From: Papaver somniferum
Lineage: Eukaryota; Streptophyta; Magnoliopsida; Ranunculales; Papaveraceae
Direction of reading: 5' to 3'
DNA: 64,000 nucleotides
NCBI RefSeq assembly: GCF_003573695.1
Contig: NC_039364.1
Coordinates: forward strand, 230,308,784 to 230,372,783
Shown here: positions 1-11,519 of the stretch, piece after piece
Position numbering within the stretch: the first letter of the stretch is position 1
Layout: each line of letters opens with the position of its first letter
Made by a program: the position numbers and the translations under genes
Notes under the pieces: generated by a model
Seen by the model: only the letters and a program-made list of their open reading frames with translations
Databases searched by the model: none
What the model was told of the DNA's origin: nothing

Positions 1-1
1 T

Positions 2-526
2 GAAATACATTGCGATGCTTCCATTGTTGGTATAGGAGTTGTACTGTCTCAAGAAGATCATCCAGTTGCTTATTACAGTGAGAAGAATTCTGATATAAGG
101 AAGAAATTGTCTACTTATGAACTGGAATTGATAGTACCTGTTCAAGCATTGAAGAGATGACATCCTTATCTTATTCATAGTGAGTTCATAGTAAATACTA
201 ATCATCAAGCTTTTAAATTTCTGAAAACTTCAGCTAAAGTTAATAGAATGCATGATAGGTGGTTATCAACTATCAATCAATATACATTCTCAATAAGACA
301 TAAGAGTGGAAAATAAAATCAAGTAGTTGATGCTTTGAGCATGAGAGATCATCTTCTTATCACTCTCAAACATGAGAGTTTGGATTTTGATTTTCTAAAA
401 GACCTTTATAGTAAAGAAAAATATTTTCAGAGTCTCTGGGAAAAATGTGGTTCTTCAACAGACAGTGTTGATGATTTTCTCATTCAAGATGGTTTTCTTT
501 TTAAAGGAAATCATTTATGTATTTGA
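2..526 (+). pseudogene. Ty3/gypsy polyprotein remnant: RNase H and connection region
   Basis: Frame 2 reads as a retroelement RNase H domain. Visible blocks are CDAS near the start, HPVAYYSEKNSD, STYELEL, and a late NQVVDALSM that matches the usual N-x-x-ADALSR end of Ty3/gypsy RNase H. The reading frame is broken by stops at about 158-160 (where the family has the Trp of a WRxYL motif), about 314-316 (in the GK-x-NQ motif) and 524-526. The protein continues in the same frame into the integrase part downstream. The reverse transcriptase half would lie left of the window. This is clearly a dead copy. Assignment to Ty3/gypsy rests on domain order (RNase H then integrase) and motif recognition. 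Confidence 0.85.
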
Positions 527-1659
527 CAATGCTCTTTGCGTCTTCACCTAATCCTAGAATTGCATGGCAGTGGTCTAGGTGGACATTTTGGACGTGATAA
601 AACCATTTCTTTGGTTGAAGAACGTTATTATTGGCCTTCACTTAAAAGAGATGTTCAGAAATACGTAAAAAAGTGCATGGTTTGTCAGCAATCTAAAGAA
701 ACTATTCAAAATACAGGTTTGTATACTCCCCTTCTTATTCCAGATGCTTCATGGGTGGATATTAACATGGATTTTGTACTTGGATTAACACGTACTTCTA
801 AAGGGAATGATTCTATTATGGTGGTGGTGGATCGTTATTCAAAAATGGCTCATTTCATAGCCTGCAAGAAATCAACAGATGCTTCACATGTTGCTTACTT
901 ATTTTTCAAGGAAGTAGTACGTTTGCATGGAATTCCCAAAACTATTACATCTGATAGAGACAAAAAAAAAAATTAAGCTATTTCTGGAAATTTTTATGGA
1001 TGTGTTTGGGAACTAAACTTCAATATAGTACAACTGCTCATCCCCAGACAGGTGGACAAACTAAAGTGGTCAATCGTTCTTTAGGTAATCTGATTCGAGC
1101 TAAGATTATTGAAGGCAAAGAAAAACAACGGGACACTCTCCTTCCTCATATGGAGTTTGCTTTTAACACTTCAATTAATAGATCTACAGGTAAGACACCT
1201 TTTGAGATTGTTTATTCTAAGGTTCCTAACCATATTTTTGATTTGGCAGTTCTTCCAAAGATGCAACAGTCAAGTACAAGATTTGATACTATGCTTGAGA
1301 AAGCTTCACAGATTCATCAACAAGTGAAAGCAAAACTTGCAGATTCTAACAATAAGTACAAAGAAGATGCAAATCAACATAAAAGACATAAGAATTTTCG
1401 TGAAGGAGAGTTGGTTGTGATTCATCTCAGGAAAGAACGATTTCCTACTGGAACTTACAACAAGACCAAGATGAAAAAATATGGTTCCTTCAAGATACTA
1501 AAGAAAATTAGTGATAATGCTTATGTTATTGATCTTCCATCATATTGGAACATCTCTAATATCTTCAATGTGCAAGAAATTTTTACTTTTCATGGAGACA
1601 ATGAAGTTCTTTTTACTAGCCAACTCGAGGGCAAGTTTCTTTCAAGAAGGGGGGACTGA
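527..1659 (+). pseudogene. Ty3/gypsy integrase remnant, frameshifted
   Basis: The integrase follows RNase H in the same frame. It has an HHCC zinc-binding block ([15 protein letters not shown], then [10 protein letters not shown]), the first catalytic Asp in the NMDFVLGL segment and the second in TITSDRD. A run of A residues at 962-972 then shifts the frame by one base. From there frame 1 carries the rest, including LGTKLQYSTTAHPQTGGQT and the C-terminal region. The position of the third catalytic residue, normally the Glu of QTE, is Lys here (QTK, codon aaa). The C-terminal part ends at a TGA at 1657-1659 that overlaps the first bases of the 3' LTR, as is common in this group. No chromodomain is evident. 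Confidence 0.85.
1645..1656 (+). other. polypurine tract of the gypsy element
   Basis: The purine run AGAAGGGGGGA lies immediately before a TG dinucleotide that starts the 3' LTR, in the position expected for second-strand priming. Confidence 0.7.
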
Positions 1660-2130
1660 TGTAGTACATCCTTTGGTTCAAGACAATATCAACTATACAA
1701 GTTGATACCTTTACAACTATGAAGCAAATGTGACAATTTGATCCCATTCGACTGAATCAACCTTGACAAGTTGATTCCATTCTATAATCAACTTTGTCTA
1801 ATTTACTTGTTTTTCAAGACTCTTATTTCCTAGTTTATGTTAATTTCCTTTTCTTTTCTTTTAGTCGGTTCTTGTGAACCTATTTAAAGGCCTTGCCTTC
1901 TTGTTTAGAAAATACAATATTATTAACAATATTATCTTTATCAACTCCTTCAATTCTCTTATTCTTAATCTTTTGATTTCATCTTATTCGTATCTCTTTC
2001 GTCTCTTCGTATCACCTGCAATCTCCGTATTGCATTCTCCTTAACAAGTTTTACATTACTTAGGATTTATCTAAGCACCCCCACTATTGGATAAGGACCA
2101 CTTGGGACTTTATAAACTTCATTACATACA
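1657..2130 (+). repeat. 3' LTR of the gypsy element
   Basis: The LTR begins TGATGTAGTAC directly after the polypurine tract. The interior holds a TATA-like segment (CTATTTAAAGG, about 1880-1890) and a pyrimidine-rich stretch. I place the 3' end at TACATACA (2130), because it is close to the inverse of the start; without the 5' LTR this end cannot be proven. Confidence 0.55.
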
Positions 2131-2667
2131 ATGGTTGCCCGTTTCGCTCCAAATGAATGATTTCTTTTCCTTTTGCTCCAAATGACTCCAAAATATCTTA
2201 TAAATCAAACATAAGATACATAATGTACTAGAAAAAATAGCAAAAAAAACATAACTAATGTATTAATGATCAAGGTATTTAAGACACCCATCATCGATTT
2301 CTAAAAATGTTATATAGTAAGGCAAACCCTATAAGACAATTTTAAGATCTCCAAGTACGATGTGAGAGTTCTTAATCCTAGATATGATATGTTTATAATC
2401 TTTATGAGGAATCATGGAGATTACTTTAGTTTGAGTGAAATTAAAGCATTTGATCTTAATGATATGTGAAATTAGTGAATTGGGAGAACATATGTAATTT
2501 TCCATTGATCGCGAGTTTTTCGATCTCAAAAAATAGCTGGATTGAACTTTAAAATAAATAATTGGGATTTCAACCACGAAGATATGACATCTACGGTTAA
2601 TGATGCAAGAAGATTAGATTGAAAATATAAGTATTTATTCACAAATTGTATGGTATATGATAATTAT
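2131..2667. other. intergenic, dispersed repeat
   Basis: No gene is visible. The first 190 bases (gctccaaatgactccaaaat, then an A-rich stretch) resemble 35820-35990 in this window, so they appear to be part of a common dispersed repeat. The remainder is AT-rich without clear features. Confidence 0.4.
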
Positions 2668-3480
2668 TGTTAGAGCACTGCTCGGTTGAACCCACAAATG
2701 TTGGTATGTCAAGCTTGTTATCAATGTTAGATGAAAAAAAACTATATCTTGATTTATAGTCTACTAAAGCTAGTCTAAAACTAAGATTAAATTTAGGTAG
2801 TGGAGTATCAGAATTCACCGAATAACCCTTGAAGTTAAAAAAAATTGCCCAGTTTGCGAACTTGAAAATTTAGTTTGTATATGTGACTAAATAAAAGTGT
2901 CCAGCAACATCTCAAAATGGTCCAGTTTGCGAACTTGAAAAATTAGTTTGTGTGCATGAGAAAGTATTGAGGTCAGGAAAATCAAGTATTTGCACAGTTC
3001 GTAAACTTGAATGCAACTTGATTTCTTTATGATCTTCTTCTTGAACCATAGTTTGTTGAACAATAAATTGTCCTCAACCTTTTATGTGATAAGTCCTTTT
3101 GAACATCCAATGCTTAAATTCATGCTTCGAGATTAGTTAAGTACTAATTTGAAACCGAAACTTCTTATTTGCAATTTATCATGATATTGAATTCATACAA
3201 CATCTGTTCAGTAGATAGAATGATAAGATTTATGAGTAAATAGGATAATCAGTATTCATATATCTTTTTTAATGAAGTACTCACGAATGTCTTTGTAATC
3301 TTCAGTTTTCAATCTTCAAGACTTATCCGGTGAATTTTGATGCTCAACTACCTAAAACTATTTCAATTCTGGGACTAGCTTTAGTAGTCTATAAATAAAG
3401 ACATAGTTTTATACATATAAATTTGAGAAACAAGTTTGACTTATAAATACTTGTGGGTTCAACGGAGCGGTGCTCTAAAA
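2668..3480. repeat. foldback built from two inverted copia-type LTR heads
   Basis: The left arm begins TGTTAGAGCACTGCTCGG, the same start as the Sirevirus-like LTRs elsewhere in the window. The right arm, read on the minus strand from 3480, begins with the near-identical TTTTAGAGCACCGCTCC. The arms stay homologous for roughly 180 bases each, including a shared tagtctactaaagctagtc and a later block ending at aagacttatccggtgaattt. The core carries two direct copies of ccagtttgcgaacttgaaaa (about 2849 and 2920). No target-site duplication was found. Confidence 0.6.
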
Positions 3481-4774
3481 ATACCAAAATTAATTTATTC
3501 CCAGCATCAAGCCTATGCTTCGAAGAAAGCAGATTTTTTCTCCTCAAAAATCGGAGCCTCTTGCGGACATCAATCGCCGAATTTTTTTTCCAGAGCATTA
3601 GAAAAGCCGACCAAATATATGAAACTAAAAACCGATCATACCAGCCAATTACCAAGATTTTCCGAAGAAATTAAAGAGTCGTGTACAGTATAACAAAAAC
3701 TAACACGAAGAGATCTAGAAGCATCATCATTGGCAATAACCTTATTACGCACTACTAAAGTAGCATGAATCTGATCAGAAACCTCCAACCAAAAAATATT
3801 TCTAGTTACGTAAAAGGATCCATGATGATCTCTTATAAAGAAAATGAAAGCATGGTGCGTATCACGGACAATAAGCAAGAAACAAAAATACAACACCAAA
3901 TAAATAGACTTACGAGACCTAACCACGACAGCAGAAGAAGCGCCTTGAGTGCGACCACCAGCCATTGCATAAAGAGCCTATTTAGAAACATAAAAATAGA
4001 GGAGAAGCAAAGATGGTGAAAACCACTAAAAGACGAAGGGGTATTTAAACGACAAAATACATCTCTATTATTTAATACCCTGACACATGCACCACCCCAA
4101 TACCGACTGATTTGACGCTTCGACAACATCCAAGATCCGAAAGACCATAATATGATCCGAACAGACGCAAGGCCTCGACATCAATTGATGATCCGGAAGA
4201 CAACAAATCATCCAATGATCTGTAATAAGCGGATACCAACCAACCTTCCGAAGACAACCAACAGACACACCATCACTGTAGCGCACCAGATCTGATCATA
4301 AAAAGCATCCTCCACCAAAAAAAACCACTGAAGATTATTATTTCTTTTAAGGCAAAAAAATATATATACGGAATGCCGATACCATATTCCACGTATTATC
4401 ATAAACACAAAGGATTAATACTAAATGTAGACGTCAATTCCAAGTCTAAGTCTAAGAATATTTTAAAATATACTTAATTTAGCTAGTATACTCCCTCGAG
4501 GAGCACTGGATAATCGAGGAGGTGCTCCCTCAAGCTTATAGAAATGTAATGTTAGCCTCAAAACTAAGGATCCCACCTTGACCTCCTTAAGGTATTCAAA
4601 GTTAAAAAATTTATAGACGAAGTTTCGTTACTTATGTTTAGCTTTGTAGTTAGTTTACTTATCTTTATTTTGGGTGTGGTAGCTAAATTCTAAGCAACTA
4701 AAGTTATTTACTCTAACTAAGATCATTAAAACATAATTAAAGAAGAGGAATTTAGTTATTACAGAAAATATATT
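3481..4774. other. intergenic with possible orphan exon
   Basis: Apart from the minus-strand candidate exon listed separately, I see no supported gene. Near 4490-4550 there is a small GC-richer patch with repeated ctcgagg/ctccctc words. Confidence 0.35.
3914..3965 (-). pseudogene. possible orphan first exon of an unidentified gene
   Basis: On the minus strand an ATG at 3965 opens MAGGRTQGASSAVVVRS and runs into TCTC|GTAAGT, a consensus 5' splice donor. Upstream lie a pyrimidine-rich leader (caccatctttgcttctcctc) and a TATA-like TTTAAATACCC about 90 bases before the ATG, an arrangement typical of a plant first exon. The frame also stays open through the presumed intron to 3636, giving a 109-residue reading with a hydrophobic segment (YLVLYFCFLLIV). 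I do not recognise the protein and found no convincing second exon, so it may be a fragment captured by a transposon. Confidence 0.3.
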
Positions 4775-5875
4775 TGAAAAGGAGATGGTAACTAGTACAC
4801 CACCAACTTTTTCATTATTTAACCTATAGATACAATCCTTGTACAATCTATATGTTCGGTTATATAACTATATAAAGATTGTTTTAACAAGGTAAACCTA
4901 GTATATACACGAACCAAATTCCAATAATAACAAGTCTTGTAATTTATATTCTAAGGTACGAATTCAACAAGAATGAGTCTTGTAGGTTATTTACAGTTGA
5001 GTTGATACTATCTAGGTTTAACAAATTACAACTTGTGATATTTGAATTATGAAGACAAAACAATATAATGTCAAACAAAAATAACACAGACACCAAAAAA
5101 AATTGTCAACGAGGAAACTGCAATCTTGTAGTATAACTCCGGGACCTAGTCCAGATTGAATACTTACTGCTTTAAGTTGTCACACAAATTTCATACTACC
5201 AGATTTCGAACTAGATGTAATACCTGCTTCAGTTGTATTTTTGTGCACCTGAAAAATTCCTAGGAGAACACGAATTCTGTTTATAAATTTTTTCTTGTAA
5301 ATTTTCTAGCATAACGTTAATTTTATTTAGAAGATACTCTTGAAAACCTTATGGAAGAACGTTAATTCTATTTAGAAGATGTTCCTCAGCAATTAGGGTT
5401 TACACGTTCCATAACCTAATTGATTTACCTCACAAAATCAACTAGAAATAATCTAGATATATCTTGATTTATCGAATCTACGGATCAACTAAAAGTAATC
5501 TAGATATATCTTCATTTCCCAAACCTAGAGTTTATAATAAATAATCACCTAGTTACAGTTTCTATAACTACCAAAGAAGATAATTTGCCCGTGTTTTACG
5601 ATCCCCAAGTAAACAACCTATGCAACACATGCACAATTATCCAGAGGATGGTTTGTGTAGTTACATGAAACCTCTATTTATAGTGAATGATCAAGGCTAG
5701 GTTGCTTAGAAACAAATCCACCTTGTCTAGGAAACGAAACACCAAGTATCGGACTAAAATAGGCCTTTAGTTACGTATTTACAGTTTCAATTCACGAACT
5801 GTTGCAAAAAGTTCGTGTATAGTTTTCTATTACCGAAATTGACCTTTAGCGAAACATTTTTCAAACCTTAGAGTC
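4775..5875 (-). repeat. truncated copia-type LTR
   Basis: Read on the minus strand, this stretch ends in TTTTCA at 4775 after an AATGAAAAAGTTGGTGG block that is also near the end of the LTR at 19840-21813. Other shared landmarks are a gaggaaactgcaatc block and cgggacctagtccagattga near 5150. The minus-strand TATA region is CACTATAAATAGAGG (complement of about 5671-5685). No primer-binding site follows the end, and similarity fades near 5875, so this is a fragment lacking its LTR start. Confidence 0.6.
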
Positions 5876-6670
5876 GGGTATCCAATGGATGGGTGATCTT
5901 CTTCCCTCGTCCAATTCGTAAATATTATGGGTTTCAAAGATATCCAACACGCCGAGAAGCGGACTCGATATCCACCCGCCAAAATACAAATTGAATTGGA
6001 TAAAAATATGCATATTATACTATACTCTTGACCCCCGTTTAAAATTGTTGAAGCCTTAAAATAGAGTCCCTTCCAAAAATTTACTCTTTTATTATTTTTT
6101 CAATGAATCTTCTCGGTTCAGATGGATGGGTAAACCTTTTCCCTAAGTCAAATGGACGGGAGATACTTTTAATGGAAACAGATACCCTTTGTATCTGCCT
6201 AGAAGATATCGACTCCCCTTTCTCTTCAAAACAAAACACGATCTCCCTCTCTCTTCAGAAGAAACCACCAACGTTCTTCATCTTCTCACTACCAGTGACA
6301 TCAAATTCCTCAACCGTCTCCTCAACTCAACCAGAAATCGTTTTCCTCCACCGTCTCTTCACCATCAACACTACCTGAAATCGTTTTCATCCACCGTCTC
6401 CTCACCATCATCACTACCAGAAGTTGGTTTCATCCACCGTATCCTCACAATCAACACTGTCGTAAAATTAGTTTCATCCACCGTCCGCAAACACCATCAA
6501 CACTACAACAATAGAGTTTTCTAGCATATTCTGAGAATTAGGGTTTCAATCGGTCAGTTCAGAACTCTGTTTTGTTCTTACTTTCAGAATTGCATAATTA
6601 AATAGATGAATTAGTTGTTCTTATTTTCATTTCAGTAGATTAATTTGTTGAATTGGTTGCTTTATTTTTA
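5876..6670. repeat. imperfect ttcatccaccgtctcctcacc repeats, no supported gene
   Basis: Between about 6290 and 6500 the motif tccaccgtctcctcaccatc recurs in diverged form, and a near-identical block (accagaagttggtttcatcc) appears again at about 7021-7040. Open frames here are low-complexity Ser/Thr/Pro translations of the repeat. The stretch before 6540 looks like a plant 5'UTR (pyrimidine-rich, then agggtttcaatcgg), but no coding exon follows. Confidence 0.45.
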
Positions 6671-8025
6671 TTTTCATTTTTGGTTGATTTTGTTTTAGAT
6701 GAAATTGGTTTGCATCTGGTTATTTGAGTTTATTCAATGTTATGAATGAACTTGGTTGAAGTGTATGTTATGGATGAATTTGGTTTGCATCTGGGTATAT
6801 GAATTGTTTCAGCAGGTTTAAACTATGATGGAATTGGTTTCATCCAGTTTTAATTTGCAGTGTATATTGTTTCAACAGATTAAAACTAGATGAAAACAGT
6901 TTCATCCAGATTTAATCTGCAGTGTACATGTCTAACCGAAATGAAATTAGCATGTTGTATGTGTTGGATTCCCTTGATGAGGAGAGCCACTAGACCTTAC
7001 CCTCTCATCACCATCATCACTACCAGAAGTTGGTTTCATCCACCGTCTCCTCACCATCAACACTGTAGGGTTAAGCAACTTGATTTTGTTTAGTCATTGG
7101 TTTGGTATGTTCCATTGATATGTACTTCGTCATAGGTACTGCCTCTAAACGTAATATATATGCAAACCAGATTGCGCAAATGGAATAATCCACAACAAGT
7201 CATTCCAGCTACACTATTGTATGATCTTGATTTTCTGAAACAACTTAATGACCATATAGGTATTAAAACTGGTTTGCATCTCTTGTTGGTCCTAATTTTA
7301 ACGAATATGAGACTAACGAGACTAATAACATGAATCCTTTGTACATCTTGGTTTACTAATGGATGAAACTGGTTTTATCATGTATTTCTAGTAAATAAAA
7401 CATGGTTTAGCGTGTGTTTACATTGAATGAATGTTTCGTTATTACTGGATGAAATTGATTTTGTCTTGTGTTTCAACAAGATGAGCCTGGTTTCATCATC
7501 CTTTGCTACTAGTTGAATCTGTTATACATCTTATGTTTTACTGGATGAAACTGGTTTCATCTTGTGTTTCCACAGGATGAGCCTGGTTTCATCATCTGTT
7601 GGTACTAGATGAGTATTTTTGTACATCTTCTTGTTTTAGATTGGATTGAATTTAATTTCATGTTATTTTTATACAAGGATGAAATTGGTTCATCCTGTTT
7701 TATATTGGGTTGAATTTGGTTTCGCCCATTTTTAACTAAGATGAAACTGGCTTCATCTTGTTTTAGATTGGGTTGAATTTAATTTCTCCCATGTTTAAAG
7801 TAGGATGAAACTAGTTTCGTTTTCCCGTAATTTAGATTGAAAATGATTTCATCCTGTTTTGGATTGGGTTGAATTTGGTTTCGCCCAGGTTTAACTAAGA
7901 TTAAACTTATTTCATCGTATTTTGGATTAGGTGAATTTGGTTTGATCTATGTTCAAAGTAGGATCAAACTAGTTTCATTCTACCGTAGTTTAGGTTGAAA
8001 CTGATTTCATCTTGTTTAAACTGAT
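6670..8025. repeat. diverged tandem array with GATGAAACTGGTTTCATC core
   Basis: The near-palindrome GATGAAACTGGTTTCATC and variants recur through this segment. From about 7675 to 8025 the units become clearer, about 60-65 bases each: a GGATGAAAC..GTTTCATC half, then attgggttgaatttggtttc, then a cccatgtttaaagta-like end. The copies differ by many substitutions, so the array is old. No gene is supported. Confidence 0.55.
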
Positions 8026-8027
8026 TC

Positions 8028-9117
8028 ATGTTATTGATGTTTCATATTTTGAAAGTTTTGTATTTGGGTGATAATCAGATTTTCGGTCAGTTACCTTCAT
8101 TTGGTTTCATACCTACACTTCAAGTTTTAAAAGATGGGGGAATAATCAGTTACATGTTCCTGTACGACAAATTTGCGACTATGATTTCTTTGACAGAACT
8201 GTACCTCAGTGGGAATGAATTTTTAGGTATGAAAACTTTGTATTAGTTCTATTTAAAAATATGCTCATTGAAAAATGTCTAGATTGTGTCTGGTTAGGTA
8301 CGCATCGCTTTTACTATTCCATTATCTATTTATATGGTGTAAGGCTTGATCTCTAAAACTGGGAGGGAGTAACAAATACTAATGGGGTGTACAAGGGATT
8401 ACAACGGGTTTTTTTATAATGGCCGATGGTCTGGGTATGTAATTGAATCATTATAGGCTACTATGTGTGTAATGGACGGTGGTCTTGATCTTATGGATCT
8501 TTATAGTTTCAATTAACTGAGAGAAGATACCTCAAATTCAATGCTTTTAGTTGAGAAATAAGGGTTTCATTTGTTTGTTATAAAGGAGGTTCAGTTTTTC
8601 ATCTTTACCGTTATGCTTTACTTGATTTTCTTGGTTTCTGATGTGTGTTTATCCTCTCTTCTCGTATTAGACATTTTCTTGTAAGTTTCAATATTTCTAT
8701 GGTAGTTACTTCTTGTTTTCTTTTTCTGGGTTTTCATAGAATTGCTTAAAAACAGTTTTTGTTTGCGTTCTTTGTGAGTTGTTTATGATTTATGTAGTGG
8801 GTTTTTCATGGATGGTGGATTTCTGATTTGTGAGTTGTTTGTATTTGCAAGGATTGTTGACATGAAAGGAGGTGAATTGTGACTCAACTTTGCAGTTCGC
8901 AAGTTTCGCCTCTGTTAGAATCAGCAACAATACTCTAGCAGACGATGTTCCACCTACATTAGGGAATTCTCAAAAGCTGACGTCGATCTGTAGACCTTAG
9001 TTCTAACCAACATACTTGTTCTATTCCAGAAGCTTATTCACTTCCATGTCGTTGATAAATCTGAATCTCTCAGGAAATCAGCTGAGGGATGGATTCCTTT
9101 TCATGGTTCTCATATGT
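8028..9117 (+). pseudogene. leucine-rich-repeat receptor-like gene fragments
   Basis: At 8028-8246 the frame reads LKVLYLGDNQIFGQLPSFGF and later SLTELYLSGNEFLG, two clear plant-type LRR units (LxxLxLxxNxxxGxxP). A second patch at 8930-9117 reads VPPTLGNSQKLTSI, then after frame changes LSSNQHTCSIPEA-like and SLINLNLSGNQLRDG. The patches are about 680 bases apart, in different frames and broken by stops, and no signal peptide, transmembrane segment or kinase is present. They are best seen as relics of one LRR receptor-like protein gene. Confidence 0.6.
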
Positions 9118-9238
9118 TAGTTCTACCGTCTTTTTCATTTTAGAATCCTTAGATTTGTTGAAGAACTCTTTAGCAGGTGTTTTCATTTCAGATATATGTA
9201 ATTTAGGGATATAAACAAAGTCTCTCGGTGGAAATATG

Positions 9239-9246
9239 AATACAAG
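9239..9246. repeat. target-site duplication AATACAAG (left)
   Basis: This exact 8-base direct repeat matches 9945-9952 and flanks the hAT-like element. Confidence 0.75.
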
Positions 9247-9944
9247 TAGGGATGAACATGATTTCGGTTTTCCGCCGGAACCGGACCTAACTAATCCGAT
9301 TAGGAAGAAACCGAACCAAACCATTTACTAACGGATTGGTTATGGTAAAAAAAATTGGAAACCGACATTACTGGTTCGGTTTTGGTTTGACCTGAAAAGC
9401 GAACCAAAAACCAATGGAAAACCGATAAGTATAGGTCGTTGACTAAAATCAGATAGATTTAATCTACCCCGTCCATCTCACTCTTTGTAAACCTAAGTTC
9501 TACCCTTACCCCTGACGAGTTCATTTTTACTCTTCTTCTTTTCTTCGTCTCCAGTTGGCATTCGCCAGAATCTTCATCTGAGTTATGAATTTGGAGCATG
9601 CAGAACTTGGAGTTTATGTATTTTGAATCTGTAATGTTTATGTTTTGAATTATGCTTATAAACTTGAGTTATGAACTACGCTTGTGTGTTAATTACATTT
9701 TGCAGGTAGGTTCAAAAAATTCCACTGTTATCTTTTTAAAAGATTTGAAGTATCAGTTTCAGAAAACTGACATACAATCGTTTTCCATTAACCCAATGGA
9801 ACAAACCGAAACCGGCTAAAACCATTTAGAAACCGAACCAATAGTTAATGGATTGGTTTGGTTTAGATTTTGAGAAACCAATAGTATTGGTTTCGGTTTT
9901 GGTTTGGCTGGAAACCGAACCAAAACCGACCATGAACAACCCTA
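9247..9944. mobile_element. hAT-like MITE with 8-bp TSD
   Basis: The left end TAGGGATGAACATG and right end CATGAACAACCCTA form imperfect terminal inverted repeats, and both sides carry AATACAAG. An 8-bp duplication with TAGGG-type termini is the hAT signature. The 698-base interior is rich in ggttcggttt/aaccgaacc words and could fold extensively. It has no transposase frame, so it is non-autonomous. Confidence 0.75.
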
Positions 9945-9952
9945 AATACAAG
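9945..9952. repeat. target-site duplication AATACAAG (right)
   Basis: This is the second copy of the 8-base duplication, immediately after the CCCTA end of the hAT-like element. Confidence 0.75.
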
Positions 9953-10569
9953 GGCATTTTAGGACGTGGGTATAAAAATTGGTTATTAAAGTTGGGTGAA
10001 ATAACCAAACAGTCCATTTGAAAAATATTGTTTTGATTCATGTCCATACAAACAATATCAAAATGTACAAGTCTTTTTCATCCAGGAATTGTTGATTTTG
10101 GTTTTTTTTAACCAATTTTATGAATTGAAAAACACCTCTTATTTTCTTAAGGGTAGGCCCAAGGGCTCTTAATCTTGAACGATTTTTTGGGGACCATGGT
10201 TTTTTTGGGGGGACCATGGTTTTATTTTGGGTAAAGGCATTAGAAGTAATTTTAGGTCACCCCATATCTAGTTATTTATTTAATACCTAATCTACCCTCT
10301 TAATTAATTTTAGGTTATGATTAGTAAATGATTTAGTTAAAAACAATTAGTGAGATTAAATTAAAAGATGGATTTATTATTAGTTGAGTAGAATTATTGA
10401 GAGAGTAGAGTTAGAGAAGATGAAGGAGAAAAACATGGAAAATAATTTTTTTTCCAATTCACTAAGTTTGAGTATTCAAATGATGAAAACTCATCTGATT
10501 CTTCATCTCCATCCTCTCCTAGAATATTTGTTAATCTTCAAAATGATCTGAATTTGAACTGGATTTTGA

Positions 10570-11310
10570 ACAGTTCGGTTACTTTATATGAAGAACAAGT
10601 AACCGAACTCATCTGAAGTTGTAGTTCGGTTGCCCCGTGAGATGAACAAGTAACCGAACTCATCTGAAAGTGTAGTTCGGTTACTTGTTCCAAACACGCA
10701 GGTTACCGAACTCTCAAATAATAGAATTTCTAGGAGTTACGGCGTTATGTTCGGTTGGTTCTCAACTAACCGAACTTTGGTGTACAAAGTTCGGTTGGTT
10801 CGCAAACTGCATGCACTTTTGATCTAACTGAACTTTACGTAATATAAGAGTATATAAGTTTACAAAGTTCGGTTCTTTCGCAAACTTGAACCTAACAGCT
10901 AACCAACCGAACTCTGAGTTCGGTTTCTGCGATAAAATTGTGAAGTTACCGAACTTAACAAACAAAAAAAATGTGAAGTTCCAGCGTCTATTGGCTAAGT
11001 TCGGTTACTTTGTAGTTATAAAAGTTTTTGCGAACAAACCGAACTCTATTGGCTATGTTCGGTTATTTTGGAACTCAACATAGTGGCCACAACAACACAG
11101 TTCAGTTAGACTGGATTTGTTTTTTTCGGTTCTACGGGTGGAGTTCGGTTACTTTGGAGTTTTAAAATTTTTTGCGAAACAACCGAACAAAGAGTTCGGT
11201 GACTTAGTTTTAAATCCAATAAAACCGAATTGTTCTTCGTGTTCTTCATTTTCAAGAAGTTCGATTAGTAAACTAGGGTTTTTTGGAAAATCGGCCTAAC
11301 CGAACATGGC
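10570..11310. repeat. array of GTTCGGTT / AACCGAAC motifs
   Basis: Roughly twenty copies of the octamer occur in both orientations, often as facing pairs separated by short spacers (for example gttcggttacttgttc against aagtaaccgaactc). Facing pairs could form many short hairpins. The array lies wholly inside the Mutator-like element. Confidence 0.65.
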
Positions 11311-11519
11311 TCTGTAACTCCTATTAAAACCCTATTTTGATGATTTCTATTCGATTGAAGCAATCAAAATCAAATTAAAGTGAAGGGTTTGTTGGAAAAT
11401 ACCTCTGGAGTGGTCTCATGGCAGAATCAGGTTGCGGCTGGCGTCTTTTATACTCGATAAAATTATTATGTAATCGAACTTAATTGTGATTGCATTGATG
11501 TTGTTACATTTCTTAAATA

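Noticed and set aside
6103..6524. Overlapping 91- and 111-codon frames
   Set aside because: Both are low-complexity translations of the tccaccgtctcctcacc repeat and a leader-like stretch.
8340..8400. Stowaway-like end (actgggagggagtaac)
   Set aside because: It resembles one MITE terminus, but no matching inverted end or TA duplication was found nearby.
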